A DNA stretch of 64,000 nucleotides from Rhizobium viscosum (GCF_014873945.1 NZ_JADBEC010000002.1:1860001-1924000), one strand, 5' to 3'. Positions 41,030-50,736 are shown, counted from the first letter of the stretch. Made by a program: numbers and translations. The notes: generated by a model from the letters alone, not told the origin.

Positions 41030-41791
41030 TCAACGGAGATAGTGGATGTGCGGCCGGGCGTGATAGGGCGAGGCTTCGACGCGCGCATCCACCGCGAAAA
41101 CGTTTCTGAGGACCTCTTCCGTCAATACGTCCGCCGGTGCGCCGGAGGCAACGATCTTGCCGCTTTGCATAACGATCAGCTCGTCGCAAAACATGGCCGC
41201 ATGGTTGAGGTCGTGCAGCGCAATGATGCTGGTGACCGGCAGGTTGGAAACGAGCCGCATGAGGCCGATCTGATGCTGGATATCGAGATGGTTGGTCGGT
41301 TCATCGAGGATCAGTTCTTTCGGTGACTGCGCCAGAGCTCTTGCGATGTGGGCGCGCTGCTTCTCCCCACCGGATAGACTCTGCCAGCGATCATGTCGTT
41401 TGCCGATCATGCCGGCCCGCTTCAACGCCTCCTCAACAGCCTGATCGTCGGCGAGCGTCCAGCCGGAAAACATCGAACGGTGCGGAAAGCGTCCGAGCTT
41501 GACGACATCCATGACCTTTAGATCAGCGTTTGTTGTCGAATTCTGTTCGACGAAGGCGACACGCTGAGCGATCGCGCGACGTCCGATGGTGCTTACGTCC
41601 TTCAAATCGAGCGAGATGCGCCCAGAATTGGGTCGCTTCAGGCCGGCGAGAAGCCGCAGCAGCGAAGTCTTTCCCGAGCCGTTCGGGCCAAGAAGGCCGA
41701 GCATCTTTCCCGGTGACGCTTCGAAGGAGACGCCATCAATTATGGTCTTCTTGCCAATTTTCCAGACGAGGTTTTCGGCTTTGATGCTCAT
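41030..41791 (-). CDS. Iron/siderophore-type ABC transporter ATPase (FecE-like)
   Basis: A 253-residue ATPase of the FecE/BtuD class: Walker A GPNGSGKT at residues 35-42, signature LSGGEKQR, Walker B ELILDEPTNHLDIQ and the switch His in ALHDLNHA. It is the last gene of a three-gene minus-strand operon: binding protein, permease, ATPase, with overlapping ends. The system should import an iron chelate, haem or cobalamin; the substrate cannot be told. Confidence 0.9.
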   Translation of the reverse strand: MSIKAENLVWKIGKKTIIDGVSFEASPGKMLGLLGPNGSGKTSLLRLLAGLKRPNSGRISLDLKDVSTIGRRAIAQRVAFVEQNSTTNADLKVMDVVKLGRFPHRSMFSGWTLADDQAVEEALKRAGMIGKRHDRWQSLSGGEKQRAHIARALAQSPKELILDEPTNHLDIQHQIGLMRLVSNLPVTSIIALHDLNHAAMFCDELIVMQSGKIVASGAPADVLTEEVLRNVFAVDARVEASPYHARPHIHYLR

Positions 41792-42828
41792 GATGCGCGC
41801 TGGAACCGGTAGAGAATGACGGAGAAGAAGGGGACGCCAACCAGCGCCGTGACGACCCCGATCGGCAGGACCTGCTGCGGGATGAGCGCGCGCGAGGCGA
41901 TGTCTGCAAGCACCAGGAAGATTGCGCCGACAATGGCGCAGGCTGGGAGAAGCCGGATATGGAGCGGTCCGACGACGAAGCGCGCCGCATGCGGCACGAC
42001 AAGACCGACAAAGCCGATCGAGCCGACCATGCTGACGATCGTGGCCGTCATCATTGCGGTAAGCGCAAACAGCACGATGCGGACCCCACCGACGTTGACA
42101 CCGAGAGATGCGGCCGCTTCGTCACCGAAGGCAAAAGCATCCAGAACCCTGGCATAGAACAGGCAGGCGACAAGCCCGAAGCCGACGATGCCAGAAACCA
42201 GCATGAACTCCGGCCAGCGCACGCCGCCGAAGCTGCCGAGCAGCCAGAACATGACGTCGCGGGCCTGCTGTGCATTTGCAGACGTCGTGACAACGTAGGA
42301 AGTGGCGGCGTTGAAGAGCTGCGAAGCGGCAACACCGGCGAGAATTGTCCTATCAGCGCCGCCGCGCGTACCGTTGGACAGCAGCGCCACGAAAAAAAAC
42401 GCCGCAAATGCGCCGGCAAAAGCCCCGGCCGATAACGAAACCGCACCTGCACCAACACCGAGAATGACGATGGCGACCGCGCCTGTGGACGCGCCGGCGG
42501 AGATGCCAAGCACATAGGGCTCGGCCAGCGGGTTGCGAAGCAGCGACTGCATGATCGCACCCGACAGAGCCAGTCCCGCGCCACAGAAAGCGGCTACGAG
42601 CGCGCGGCTGAGACGATAATCCCAGATCACGGTCTCGTGGATGCGGTTGAGTTCCACCGCCGTCCATCCGAGCCTGTTGGTAACGGCGGCAAACGTCGTG
42701 GCAAGCGGGATTGGCAGGTCGCCGATCCCGACACTGATGCCGACGACCAAGCCGACCGCCACAAGAGAGGCCAGCAGGACGAGACCGAAGGAGGCAGCCT
42801 GCTGGAGGGCGCGGTTCGAGGCGGTCAC
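41788..42828 (-). CDS. FecCD-family permease
   Basis: A 346-residue permease with about ten hydrophobic segments and FecCD landmarks: YRLSRALVAAFCGAGLALSG, IMQSLLRNPLAEPYVLGISA, GASTGAVAIV and GSIGFVGLVVPHAARFVVGP. The start is GTG at 42828, forming a GTGA overlap with the binding-protein stop; a much longer upstream frame lies inside that gene and is spurious. It works as a homodimer with the FecE-like ATPase. Confidence 0.9.
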   Translation of the reverse strand: MTASNRALQQAASFGLVLLASLVAVGLVVGISVGIGDLPIPLATTFAAVTNRLGWTAVELNRIHETVIWDYRLSRALVAAFCGAGLALSGAIMQSLLRNPLAEPYVLGISAGASTGAVAIVILGVGAGAVSLSAGAFAGAFAAFFFVALLSNGTRGGADRTILAGVAASQLFNAATSYVVTTSANAQQARDVMFWLLGSFGGVRWPEFMLVSGIVGFGLVACLFYARVLDAFAFGDEAAASLGVNVGGVRIVLFALTAMMTATIVSMVGSIGFVGLVVPHAARFVVGPLHIRLLPACAIVGAIFLVLADIASRALIPQQVLPIGVVTALVGVPFFSVILYRFQRAS

Positions 42829-43847
42829 TTGATCAGGCCGAGCGCTTTCAGTTGTTCGGCCACCTGTTCCGCGCCATAGATCGTGCGGATCGTCGGGTTC
42901 ATGGCCTGGCCGTCCATGACGACGATTGCCTTGTTTTTGACCGCTGGCATCTGGCTGACGGCTGGGTCGCTGTTTAAGAACTTGATCTTGGCCTCCGGCT
43001 TGTCGAGTTCCCAGCGGTTGCGGTCGAGATTGGCTACGACGATGACGTCCGGGTTGGCGGCTATGATGCTTTCCCAACCGAGCGTCGGCCATTCGGCCTC
43101 TGCGGTGATGGCGTTTTTGCCGCCGAGGAGATCGGCGATGAAACCGGATGCGGCGTTTTTGCCGCCGAGATAGGCGTCTGCGGAAGGCGACTGACTGGAG
43201 AACCAAAAGACGTAGGAAAGCTGCTTGCCATCCTTGGAGGCGTTGGCGCGCAATGCCGCTTCACGCTTCTTGAAGTCGGCGATCAGCGCCTGGCCACGAT
43301 CGGCGACATCGAAAATCTGCGAAAGCTCGTCAATCTCCTTGTACAGCAGATCCATGTTCCAGAGTTGGTCGCGGCTGCCATACTGGTCCTTGACCTTTTC
43401 GGTGCTGAGGCAAGTGCTGGGCGAAATGTAGCTTGGTACGCCGACCTTGTCGAAGTCCTCGCGCTTGGCGACCTTGCTTGTCGGCCCGATCAGGCTCGGC
43501 AAGGCTGCTGCCACGAAATCCGGGTTCTGAGCCAGAATCGACTCGAAGGTCGGAAACTCAACAGACAGAAGCTTGACCTTTGCATTGGCTTCGGCGAGCT
43601 GCGGCAGAACCTTGCTCGGCCAGAATGCCGTGCCGGCCATTTTGTCTTCCAGACCGAGAAGCAGCATGATCTCCGCGCTGTTCTGGCCAAGTCCGATGGC
43701 TCGCGCCGGAGCCCTGGCGACGGTGACCTTCGCGCCGCAATTGTCGAGCGTCAGCGGATACTTGGTCGGCGCGGACAATGCCGGCGTCGCGATCAGGCCG
43801 AGTACGGCGACGAGTCCGGGAACCGTAAGGGACTTGAAAACTTTCAT
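42825..43847 (-). CDS. Periplasmic iron-chelate/cobalamin binding protein
   Basis: A 340-residue class III binding protein (PF01497 type). Signal peptide with probable cleavage after ALSA near residue 26; the mature start (YPLTLDNCGAKVTVARAPAR) and AIGLGQNSAEIMLLLGLEDK are typical of the FepB/BtuF group, as are GWESIIAANPDVIVVANLDR and the late AVKNKAIVVMDGQAM. The ATG at 43847 follows ACAGGAAG. It is the first gene of the importer operon. Confidence 0.88.
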   Translation of the reverse strand: MKVFKSLTVPGLVAVLGLIATPALSAPTKYPLTLDNCGAKVTVARAPARAIGLGQNSAEIMLLLGLEDKMAGTAFWPSKVLPQLAEANAKVKLLSVEFPTFESILAQNPDFVAAALPSLIGPTSKVAKREDFDKVGVPSYISPSTCLSTEKVKDQYGSRDQLWNMDLLYKEIDELSQIFDVADRGQALIADFKKREAALRANASKDGKQLSYVFWFSSQSPSADAYLGGKNAASGFIADLLGGKNAITAEAEWPTLGWESIIAANPDVIVVANLDRNRWELDKPEAKIKFLNSDPAVSQMPAVKNKAIVVMDGQAMNPTIRTIYGAEQVAEQLKALGLIK

Positions 43848-44012
43848 GAAAACTTCCTGTTCTTCGAGTCCCCAACATGGGAATTCTAAGGGCGCCGGCG
43901 GTATAACCTGTTTGCCCAAGAAAAAACAAGAGTAACGTAGTCACCTTTGATAATGGTGGATACTGGCTCCAACGCGGAGAGTTGTGCAAAAGTTGCAAGA
44001 TAGCTCGGTTAG

Positions 44013-44948
44013 CTATTTTAGACGGTCAAAGTCCAGTACATCTCGCACCTGCTTTCGTAGCCAGATAGATGCACCTTCCCTATCCTTCATTTTATGCCAA
44101 TAGGCGTAGATATCCATGCGCGGAGAAGGGATCGGCGGCTCGTAGAAGTCGATTGGAAGATAGCGCGCCATGACGCGGGCAAAATGAATTGGGAGATTGC
44201 CGATCAGATCGCTTGACGCAATGGCAAGCGCAACCGCCTGAAATTGTGAAACGGTCATTGCAATTTCTCTTCGAAGGCCGATTTTTTCGAGCCCTGGATC
44301 TACAGTTCCACGCTTGGTTCCATCGGCCGAATAAAGGATATGCGGAATGCGGCAAAACAGCTCCGCATCGATCGTTCCACCTTCTTTCAGACCTGATTGC
44401 ACGATCACAGGATGGTCCTTTCGTGCCACACAGACGAGGTACGATGTGAACAGTTTCTGTCGGCTGATCCATTCGGGCACATCAAGCGTTCTGTCGACGG
44501 CCAGATCGACTTTTCCGTCGCTGAGAAGGGTGCTGACCTGGCTGGCTGTACAATCGATCATTTGGAAGGTGACGCGAGGCGCCACCGGAGCGGCGTTGCG
44601 GGCAAGCTCAGGCATGAGCATCGTGGAAAAATAGTCCGAACCGCCTAGCATAAACGATGTAATAGATGTCGCCGGATCGAAGACCGATCCGGTCGTGAGC
44701 ACTTCCTCGATCTTGGCCAAAGCATCGCGAAGGGGTGCCGCCAGTTCAAGGGCGCGGGATGTTGGTACCATGCGATTTCCATCGCGAACAAACAATTCGT
44801 CGCCGGTGAAATGGCGCAACCGTCCCAATGCGGAGCTGACGGCTGGTTGTGAGAGACCTATGCGCTCGCCGGCTTTGACCGTGCTCAATTCAAGCATCAT
44901 TGCGTCGAAAACCCGCAGCAAATTTAGATCCAGTGCGGCGAAATTCAT
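44013..44948 (-). CDS. LysR-family regulator
   Basis: A 311-residue LysR regulator of the NodD-like branch. The N-terminal helix-turn-helix reads VKAGERIGLSQPAVSSALGR followed by LRHFTGDELFVRDGNRMVPT; the rest is the two-lobe effector domain. It lies upstream of the iron importer operon on the same strand, and divergent from the cupin gene 119 bp away, so the cupin gene is the more likely target. Effector unknown. Confidence 0.88.
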   Translation of the reverse strand: MNFAALDLNLLRVFDAMMLELSTVKAGERIGLSQPAVSSALGRLRHFTGDELFVRDGNRMVPTSRALELAAPLRDALAKIEEVLTTGSVFDPATSITSFMLGGSDYFSTMLMPELARNAAPVAPRVTFQMIDCTASQVSTLLSDGKVDLAVDRTLDVPEWISRQKLFTSYLVCVARKDHPVIVQSGLKEGGTIDAELFCRIPHILYSADGTKRGTVDPGLEKIGLRREIAMTVSQFQAVALAIASSDLIGNLPIHFARVMARYLPIDFYEPPIPSPRMDIYAYWHKMKDREGASIWLRKQVRDVLDFDRLK

Positions 44949-45067
44949 CTGACGAATAGCCTCAATTCAATCATCAAATTTAACACGGCACCTTGGTTGC
45001 CGTACAGCTTGTTCAAGCCGGGCTCGGCGATGCCATCGAGGAATTTGTACGATGAAAGGATGTCGCT

Positions 45068-45526
45068 GTGACAATTGCGCTAAAGCGTCCCTCAGACAAG
45101 CAATACGTTACATGGATGGGAACGAAATATGGGATCACGGTCGGGCAGCGCGAAAGTGCCGGACGGATGACTGTGTTCGAAAGCGTTGTGCCAGCCCATC
45201 AAGGGCCGCCGATCCATGTTCATCACAACGAAGATGAAGTGATCCATGTCATCGAGGAAACCTATGAGTTCTGGCTCGATGGTGAGATCACCAGGATTGC
45301 GCCCGGACATTCGATCTTTTTGCCTCGCGGCGTGCCACATTCGTTTCGCGTCGCAAGCGATCGGGATGGGCGTAACGTCACGATCCTGACGCCGGCCGGA
45401 CTGGAGGATTTCTTTCTGGAGGCCGGCAACAGACAACTGCAAATCCCGACTGACATGCCTGCAGTCATGGAACTCGCGACCCGATTTGGTATCGAGTTCA
45501 AAGGGCCTGTCGATTGGGCTGATTAA
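45068..45526 (+). CDS. Cupin-domain protein
   Basis: A 152-residue single-domain cupin. Metal-binding motif 1 is HVHHNEDEVIHVIEETYEFW and motif 2 GHSIFLPRGVPHSFRVA, both with their His residues intact, so a metal-dependent enzyme or sensor is possible. Start is GTG at 45068 after GAAAGGATGTC. It is read divergently from the LysR gene. Substrate unknown. Confidence 0.8.
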   Translation: MTIALKRPSDKQYVTWMGTKYGITVGQRESAGRMTVFESVVPAHQGPPIHVHHNEDEVIHVIEETYEFWLDGEITRIAPGHSIFLPRGVPHSFRVASDRDGRNVTILTPAGLEDFFLEAGNRQLQIPTDMPAVMELATRFGIEFKGPVDWAD

Positions 45527-45923
45527 GCTATGCCTGTTGAGTTCCGCAGCGCTCTGATCCCGATTCGCATTTGGCGCTGATCCATTCAGTCGCCGAAAAC
45601 CCCTTGACGAATTTGCGATATCGACCGCGAAGCAGGATCACGACGAAATGCAAAACTGGGTGAAATCGTGACGCAAATGGACATCCTATCATCCAACGCG
45701 TCGCATGACGTTTGTTGGGCTGTGCGGTAGATCATGCCGATATTATCTGCCGGCCAGTGAACAAACCGGACGCGATCCGAAGCTTGGTTTGCCTCCTTCG
45801 GGCGGCTGAGCCATCTGGCCACCTTCATATTGCTCCGACCAATGGACGATGCGCGTCTTAGGTCGGGCGGCGTCAAGTGAATCCGGATTGTGCTGCGATG
45901 CCGCTCCGCAATAGCGGTTGCCT
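45527..45923. other. Intergenic stretch without a recognised gene
   Basis: About 400 bp. The largest frame (minus strand, ending 45586) has an unusual composition and no recognisable motif. It may contain remnants, but nothing can be supported. Confidence 0.4.
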
Positions 45924-46907
45924 TCAAGGTGTCAGGACAGCCGCTCCGCTCAGGCGGCCGGCACGCAAATCGTCAAGCGCCGCATTGGCATCTGCAAGTC
46001 GATAGGTTTTGGTATGGGTGCGCACACCCGCCTGGCCGGCAACGGGGAAGAATTCCTCGGCGTCTTTCCGCGTCAGATTGGCGACTGAAACCACGCTTCG
46101 CTCGCCCCAGATCAGGGCATAGGGCATTGCGGGCAGATCACTCATGTGGATACCGCCGCAGACGACCCGGCCTCCCTTTCGCACCACCTTCAAAGCCGCC
46201 GGTACGAGTTCGCCAACCGGTGCAAAGATGATCGCCGCATCGAGCGCCACGGGCGGTCGCTCGTTCGAGCCTCCCGCCCAGACGGCGCCGAGACCGAGTG
46301 CGAAGCGTCGCGCCGCCTCGTCGCCGGAGCGCGAGAACGCAAAGACCTCGCGGCCCTGCCAGAGACAGATCTGCGCGATGATATGCGCGGCCGCACCGAA
46401 CCCGTAAAGCCCGATCCTCTTGCCGTCCCCGGCCTTCTTCAGCGAACGCCAGCCGATCAGGCCGGCACAAAGGAGCGGGGCAAGGGCGACGGGATCGGCC
46501 TGGCTGTCGAGCACAAAGGCATAGTCGGCATTCGCAACGACATGGCTGGCAAAGCCTCCGTCGCGGGTATAGCCGGTAAATTGCGGCTCATCGCAAAGAT
46601 TTTCCTCTCCGCTCCTGCAAAACGAGCAACAGCCGCAGGTATGACCGAGCCAGGGCACACCGACCCTTTGCCCCATGCGCGACGGCGCTACTCCTTCTCC
46701 GACAGCCTCGACGATGCCGACAATCTCATGGCCGGGAATGAGTGGCAGCTTCGGATTGGGAAGATCGCCGTCGCAGACATGAAGATCGGTCCTGCACACG
46801 GCGCAGGCTTCGACCCTCAGCATCAACTGTCCTTTTCCGGGCACGGGATCCGGCCGGTCGACTGGACGCAGGGGCATCCCGATTGCCTCGAGGATCATAG
46901 CTTTCAT
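45924..46907 (-). CDS. Zinc-dependent alcohol dehydrogenase
   Basis: A 327-residue medium-chain dehydrogenase. The catalytic zinc ligands are in CAVCRTDLHVCDGDL and the PGHEIVG segment; the structural zinc site is CGCCSFCRSGEENLC; the nucleotide-binding turn reads GLYGFGAAAHI. The ATG at 46907 follows GAGGAGCAGG; a longer frame reaching 47033 is not needed. An FNR-like box lies 135 bp upstream. Alcohol dehydrogenases of this type are often induced at low oxygen; the substrate is not known. Confidence 0.85.
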   Translation of the reverse strand: MKAMILEAIGMPLRPVDRPDPVPGKGQLMLRVEACAVCRTDLHVCDGDLPNPKLPLIPGHEIVGIVEAVGEGVAPSRMGQRVGVPWLGHTCGCCSFCRSGEENLCDEPQFTGYTRDGGFASHVVANADYAFVLDSQADPVALAPLLCAGLIGWRSLKKAGDGKRIGLYGFGAAAHIIAQICLWQGREVFAFSRSGDEAARRFALGLGAVWAGGSNERPPVALDAAIIFAPVGELVPAALKVVRKGGRVVCGGIHMSDLPAMPYALIWGERSVVSVANLTRKDAEEFFPVAGQAGVRTHTKTYRLADANAALDDLRAGRLSGAAVLTP

Positions 46908-47041
46908 GACCTGCTCCTCATCTTCATGATGCCACGATCCGGAAATCGCGGCAAACCGGCATTGACGGTTGTCAAAGACGGCTCGCGCCCGCGCTTCTTC
47001 GCTTCTACGGAAATTATGTAAATTTCCCCTCACGGGAGCTG

Positions 47042-47055
47042 TTGATCCAGCTCAA
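47042..47055. promoter_or_regulatory. FNR/NnrR-like box
   Basis: TTGATCCAGCTCAA, nine of ten matches to TTGAT-N4-ATCAA. It lies between the divergent alcohol dehydrogenase (135 bp) and SPW remnant (19 bp). Confidence 0.55.
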
Positions 47056-47073
47056 TGAGCCGAGCCGCGTGTC

Positions 47074-47322
47074 GTGATTGGCTTTGCAGGAGCAGGGAGG
47101 CCCAGAAATGGATCGTCGTCGCTGGCGACCGCACGCGCATCCTACCGCTTATGGGAGGAATGGGTTAACTTCCTGATCGGTATCTGGCTTATCGTTTCGC
47201 CATGGATGCTCCATGACGTTGAAAAGCCGCCCTTTGTTTGGAATGCATTGATCTGAGGCATTCTCCTCGTCGTCCTCGGCATATCGGTACGTCACGCCAC
47301 GAAACCGTCCGAGCGCCACTGA
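47074..47322 (+). pseudogene. SPW-repeat membrane protein with in-frame stop
   Basis: The frame carries YRLWEEWVNFLIGIWLIVSP and WMLHDVEKPPFVWNALI, the WxxWVN..LG.WL..SPW pattern of SPW-repeat proteins, then a TGA at 47254-47256. The same frame continues GILLVVLGISVRHATKPSER and closes at 47322, so one nonsense change has probably cut the protein. Only one SPW unit is left. The protein family is of unknown function and often accompanies stress genes. Confidence 0.6.
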
Positions 47323-47351
47323 GGAGCGGGCCGCGGCGAGTGGACCAGCCA

Positions 47352-48614
47352 ATGATGACATCGCTGATGACAACGGAAGGATTCCAGCGCCTCAGCCTGG
47401 CGCTTGCGATCGGTATCCTGGTCGGCATCGAGCGCGGCTGGCAGGAGCGTAAGGCGGCAGCCGGTGAAAGGGTCGCAGGCATTCGCACCTACGGCCTCTC
47501 GAGTTTCCTCGGTGGCCTATGCGGCTTCCTTCAACCCGTAACAGGACCGATCCTGCCGACGACGATCTTTGTGTTCTTTTGCATTACAATTCTCGTTTTC
47601 AGCTCTATGCAGGTGGCGCGCGACAAGGATTACAGCGCCACCGCCGCCATTGCGGCAATAACCGTCTTCGTGCTTGGGTTCAGCGCCGTCGTTGCCGATA
47701 TGACGACGACAGCTGCAGGTGCTGTTGCAATAACGGTGCTTCTGGCGGCGCGTGAACCGTTGCATGGGTTTCTTCGACGGCTGACCTGGCTCGAGCTCAG
47801 GGCCGCCTTGATCCTGCTGACAATGACGGTCGTCATCTTGCCCATCCTGCCCGACGAGCCGATCGATCCCTGGCAGGCGATCAATCCCTTCGAGCTCTGG
47901 ATGATGACGATCCTTGTGGGCGCCGTTTCATTCGCTGGCTATATCCTGATCAGGATCGCCGGCGCCCGCGCCGGAATCCTGATGACCGGCGCAAGCGGCG
48001 GCATCGTTTCCTCGACGGCGTTGACGCTCTCGTTTGCCCGCCAGTCGATCCAGGTGCCTGCCCTCTCGTCCCTGCTTTCGGCCGGGGCGATGCTGGCTGG
48101 AGCGGTATCCCTTACCCGGGCGCTTCTGATCTGCGGCGTGATCGCGCCGGCGGTTCTGTGGGACCTCGCGCCATTGCTTGCACCAGCGGCTGCAGCCTTT
48201 GCTATAGGTGGCGGCCTGACCGGAGCGTTGCGGCGTCCGGAAGACAGTCCCGACTTCTCGCCGCGAAACCCGCTCGAGGTCATGGTCGCACTGCGTTTTG
48301 CTCTTGTTCTTGCTGTCGTGATAATCTTGACGCGGGCGACCCTGGTCGTCTTCGGAACCAGTTCGTTGCCCGTCCTCGCCTTCGTAACAGGACTGGGCGA
48401 TCTCGACGCGATAACACTTTCGGTTGCGAAACTGACGCCGATCCAGCTCTCCGCGGATGCGGCTGCCCGTGCCATAGCGGTCGCGGCTTTCGCCAATCTT
48501 CTCGCAAAAGCTGTTCTTGCGGCAATCATGGGAAGCCTCGCCTACGCTGTTCGTCTGGCGATCGCAACTGTTGCTGCGGCTCTTGCCGGACTTGCGGGTT
48601 TCCTTATGACATAA
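47352..48614 (+). CDS. MgtC/SapB-DUF4010 membrane protein
   Basis: A 420-residue polytopic membrane protein with an MgtC/SapB-like N-terminal part (FQRLSLALAIGILVGIERGW, RVAGIRTYGLSSFLGGLCGF) and a C-terminal DUF4010 part (GASGGIVSSTALTLSFARQS, VTGLGDLDAITLSVAKLTPI). About eleven hydrophobic segments are visible. The ATG at 47352 is preferred to a longer frame that overlaps the SPW remnant. The function of this fused family is unknown. Confidence 0.8.
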   Translation: MMTSLMTTEGFQRLSLALAIGILVGIERGWQERKAAAGERVAGIRTYGLSSFLGGLCGFLQPVTGPILPTTIFVFFCITILVFSSMQVARDKDYSATAAIAAITVFVLGFSAVVADMTTTAAGAVAITVLLAAREPLHGFLRRLTWLELRAALILLTMTVVILPILPDEPIDPWQAINPFELWMMTILVGAVSFAGYILIRIAGARAGILMTGASGGIVSSTALTLSFARQSIQVPALSSLLSAGAMLAGAVSLTRALLICGVIAPAVLWDLAPLLAPAAAAFAIGGGLTGALRRPEDSPDFSPRNPLEVMVALRFALVLAVVIILTRATLVVFGTSSLPVLAFVTGLGDLDAITLSVAKLTPIQLSADAAARAIAVAAFANLLAKAVLAAIMGSLAYAVRLAIATVAAALAGLAGFLMT

Positions 48615-48817
48615 GTGCTCGCCGAGGGCTGCTCCGAGAATTGAGATGCGGTCTGGTCATCGATGCCGCGAAGATGATGCGAGATGCCGAGCCGATGAGC
48701 CGCAAGCGTACCACCGGCTTGCGCCTCCGCCAGAACAGGCGGGCTGACTTGCCCGCCCCGTCATTCTCCATGCCGCGCAAAGCCTGACCTTGATTGCGGT
48801 CAAAGTCCGGAACGACG

Positions 48818-49150
48818 CTACCCGCCGCCCCTATCGTCGAGCTCCTCGAGTGCGGCGAGCAGGCGTCGCTGGATCTCTGCCTCCTGCCTGTTGATGGCGA
48901 CGACAAGGCTGCGCATCGCGCCGCGCATACCGTGGAGCTGGTCGACGAGCTCCATGACGACGTCGACGCCGGCCTCGTTAACGCCCATTTGGCGTGTGAG
49001 GTCGAGGATCAGGCGGGCGCGGGCAAGATCGGCATCCCGAAACCGGCGCCGGCCTTCGGAAATATCAGGAGCCAGCCAGCCCTGCTCGACCCACAGGTCG
49101 AGTTCGGTCACGTCGATTTTGAGGTAGAGACGGAATTCGCGATCGTCCAT
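48818..49150 (-). CDS. cbpM: CbpM chaperone modulator
   Basis: A 110-residue MerR-like helical protein that binds and restrains CbpA. Visible: LYLKIDVTELDLWVEQGWLA, PDISEGRRRFRDADLARARL and the C-terminal coil. It follows cbpA by two bases in the same transcript, as in most genomes that have both. Confidence 0.88.
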   Translation of the reverse strand: MDDREFRLYLKIDVTELDLWVEQGWLAPDISEGRRRFRDADLARARLILDLTRQMGVNEAGVDVVMELVDQLHGMRGAMRSLVVAINRQEAEIQRRLLAALEELDDRGGG

Positions 49151-49152
49151 GG

Positions 49153-50079
49153 TCAGGTCTCCATGTTCTTTCTCGGATCCTGTGTGTCGGCTGCCGCCCA
49201 GTCCTTGGCGAAGGCGGTCAGCTGTTCGTCGGGCTGTTCGGGCAGCATGATCTTCAGCGTCACATAGACGTCACCGGCGTCGCCGCCGCGTTTGGCAACG
49301 CCCTTGCCCTTGAGGCGCAGCACCTTGCCGCTGCTGGAATTTGCCGGCAGCGTCAGGTTGACCGGCCCCGAGGGCGTCGGCACGCGCACCTTTCCGCCGA
49401 GAACTGCTTCTCTCAACGTGATGGGCAGATCGAGGCGGATATCGTCACCGTCGCGGGTGAAGAAGCGGTGCGGGCGCACATGGATATCGATCAGCGCATC
49501 GCCGGCCAGCCCGCCGCCGAAGCCGGGTTCCCCCTTGCCGCGCAGGCGTAGCGTCTGGCCGTCGCGCGTGCCGGGCGGGATCTTGACGTCGAGCGCCGGC
49601 CCGTCCGACAGCTTCACCTGGGTTTGCGTGCCGTTCACGGCATCGAGGAAATCTACCTCCATCGAGAAACGCCGGTCCTGGCCCCGGGCGCGGAACTGGC
49701 CGCCCGCACTGCCGCCGCCGGCGCGGCGGGAGAAGAAGCTTGCGAACAGATCGTCGGCGTCTGCGAAATCGGCAAAGCCGGCGCTATTGTGATAGGTACC
49801 GCCTGGGTCGCTCGAGGAGGAATAGTCGCGATAATAGCTGCGGGGCGCCTGTTCGGCTCCCGTAATGTCGATCTCGCCACGATCGAAGCGGCTGCGCTTC
49901 TCCTCGTCGCTCAGGATTTCATAGGCGGCAGAAATCTCCTTGAACTTTGTCTCGGCCTTCTTGTCGCCGGGGTTCAGGTCGGGGTGGAGCTTCTTGGCAA
50001 GCTTGCGGAAGGCCCCCTGAATTTCCTTCTGGGTGGCATCCCGTTTCACGCCCAGAAGCTCGTATGGATCTTGGCTCAT
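49153..50079 (-). CDS. cbpA: CbpA DnaJ-type co-chaperone
   Basis: A 308-residue curved-DNA-binding protein: J-domain at residues 3-70 with the HPD motif in KKLHPDLNPGDKKAETKFKE, a Gly/Phe-rich linker (residues ~105-135) and two DnaJ-C beta-domains (GTQTQVKLSDGPALDVKIPP, ITLREAVLGGKVRVPTPSGP). It acts with DnaK and also binds curved DNA. A weak FNR-like sequence lies 150 bp upstream, within the neighbouring stress-protein gene. Confidence 0.92.
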   Translation of the reverse strand: MSQDPYELLGVKRDATQKEIQGAFRKLAKKLHPDLNPGDKKAETKFKEISAAYEILSDEEKRSRFDRGEIDITGAEQAPRSYYRDYSSSSDPGGTYHNSAGFADFADADDLFASFFSRRAGGGSAGGQFRARGQDRRFSMEVDFLDAVNGTQTQVKLSDGPALDVKIPPGTRDGQTLRLRGKGEPGFGGGLAGDALIDIHVRPHRFFTRDGDDIRLDLPITLREAVLGGKVRVPTPSGPVNLTLPANSSSGKVLRLKGKGVAKRGGDAGDVYVTLKIMLPEQPDEQLTAFAKDWAAADTQDPRKNMET

Positions 50080-50204
50080 ACATGTCTCCGTGCAAGGGCA
50101 GCGAATACTGCGGACTGGAATCCGCCTTGATATAGGTTGCGGGTCCGATATCTGGGAGAGGACGAGCGGAAGCGTCCGATCGTTCGTGCCAGAATGAAGC
50201 GGGG

Positions 50205-50672
50205 CTAACGACCCGGATACTGGTTATCTTGATCAACGTCAGGCCTATGCTCCGGGCGTTGCTTGCGATCGACGAGAACCGAGCATTTGGCGTGACGCAC
50301 CACGCGGTCGACCACCGAGCCGAAAATGTAGTCGGTAATATCTGCCACATGCATCGACAGGATGATGAGGTCTGCTTCCTTTTCCTGCGCGGCGGCCAAA
50401 AGCACTCTGGCAGCGCTACCGGTGTGGACCTCTACCAGGGCAGGGATCTTCATCTGCCGGCAGAGCAAGGTAAGCTTCTCTTCGGCATCCTTTATGGCGG
50501 CGGTCTCGAAGTCCTCCGGCAGGCTCGCCGTCATGTAGCGCGGCACGGTTTCGACGGCGTGGATGACGAAGATCCAGCCATCCTTGTCGAGGAGGCCGGC
50601 TGCCTTGTTCAGAATGCGCTCGGCCGTCTCGCGGGGGCCATTGCCTATTGCGCAGACTATCGTTCGGTACAT
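50205..50672 (-). CDS. Universal stress protein
   Basis: A 155-residue UspA-type protein. It starts YRTIVCAIGNGPRETAERIL and carries the nucleotide-binding turn region ADLIILSMHVADITDYIFGS followed by VVDRVVRHAKCSVLVDRK. The G-2x-G-9x-G ATP motif is only partly kept. An FNR-like box lies 65 bp upstream of the start. Low-oxygen induction is common for rhizobial Usp genes. Confidence 0.85.
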   Translation of the reverse strand: MYRTIVCAIGNGPRETAERILNKAAGLLDKDGWIFVIHAVETVPRYMTASLPEDFETAAIKDAEEKLTLLCRQMKIPALVEVHTGSAARVLLAAAQEKEADLIILSMHVADITDYIFGSVVDRVVRHAKCSVLVDRKQRPEHRPDVDQDNQYPGR

Positions 50673-50736
50673 GTCGGATCACTACCCTTTTCCGCCAGAT
50701 CGTTATGCGATTTTAGCCTCCCGCATGTATCAGACA

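Noticed and set aside
42829..43206. N-terminal extension of the FecCD permease frame
   Set aside because: Overlaps the binding-protein gene and has no permease character; the GTG at 42828 gives the normal start and gene overlap.
45586..45927. Minus-strand frame between the cupin and alcohol dehydrogenase genes
   Set aside because: No motif or start signal; it may be a remnant but nothing supports it.
50229..50242. Ninth FNR-like box, TTGATCAACGTCAG
   Set aside because: It lies inside the stress-protein gene, 150 bp from cbpA, with a poorer right half; not listed as a feature.
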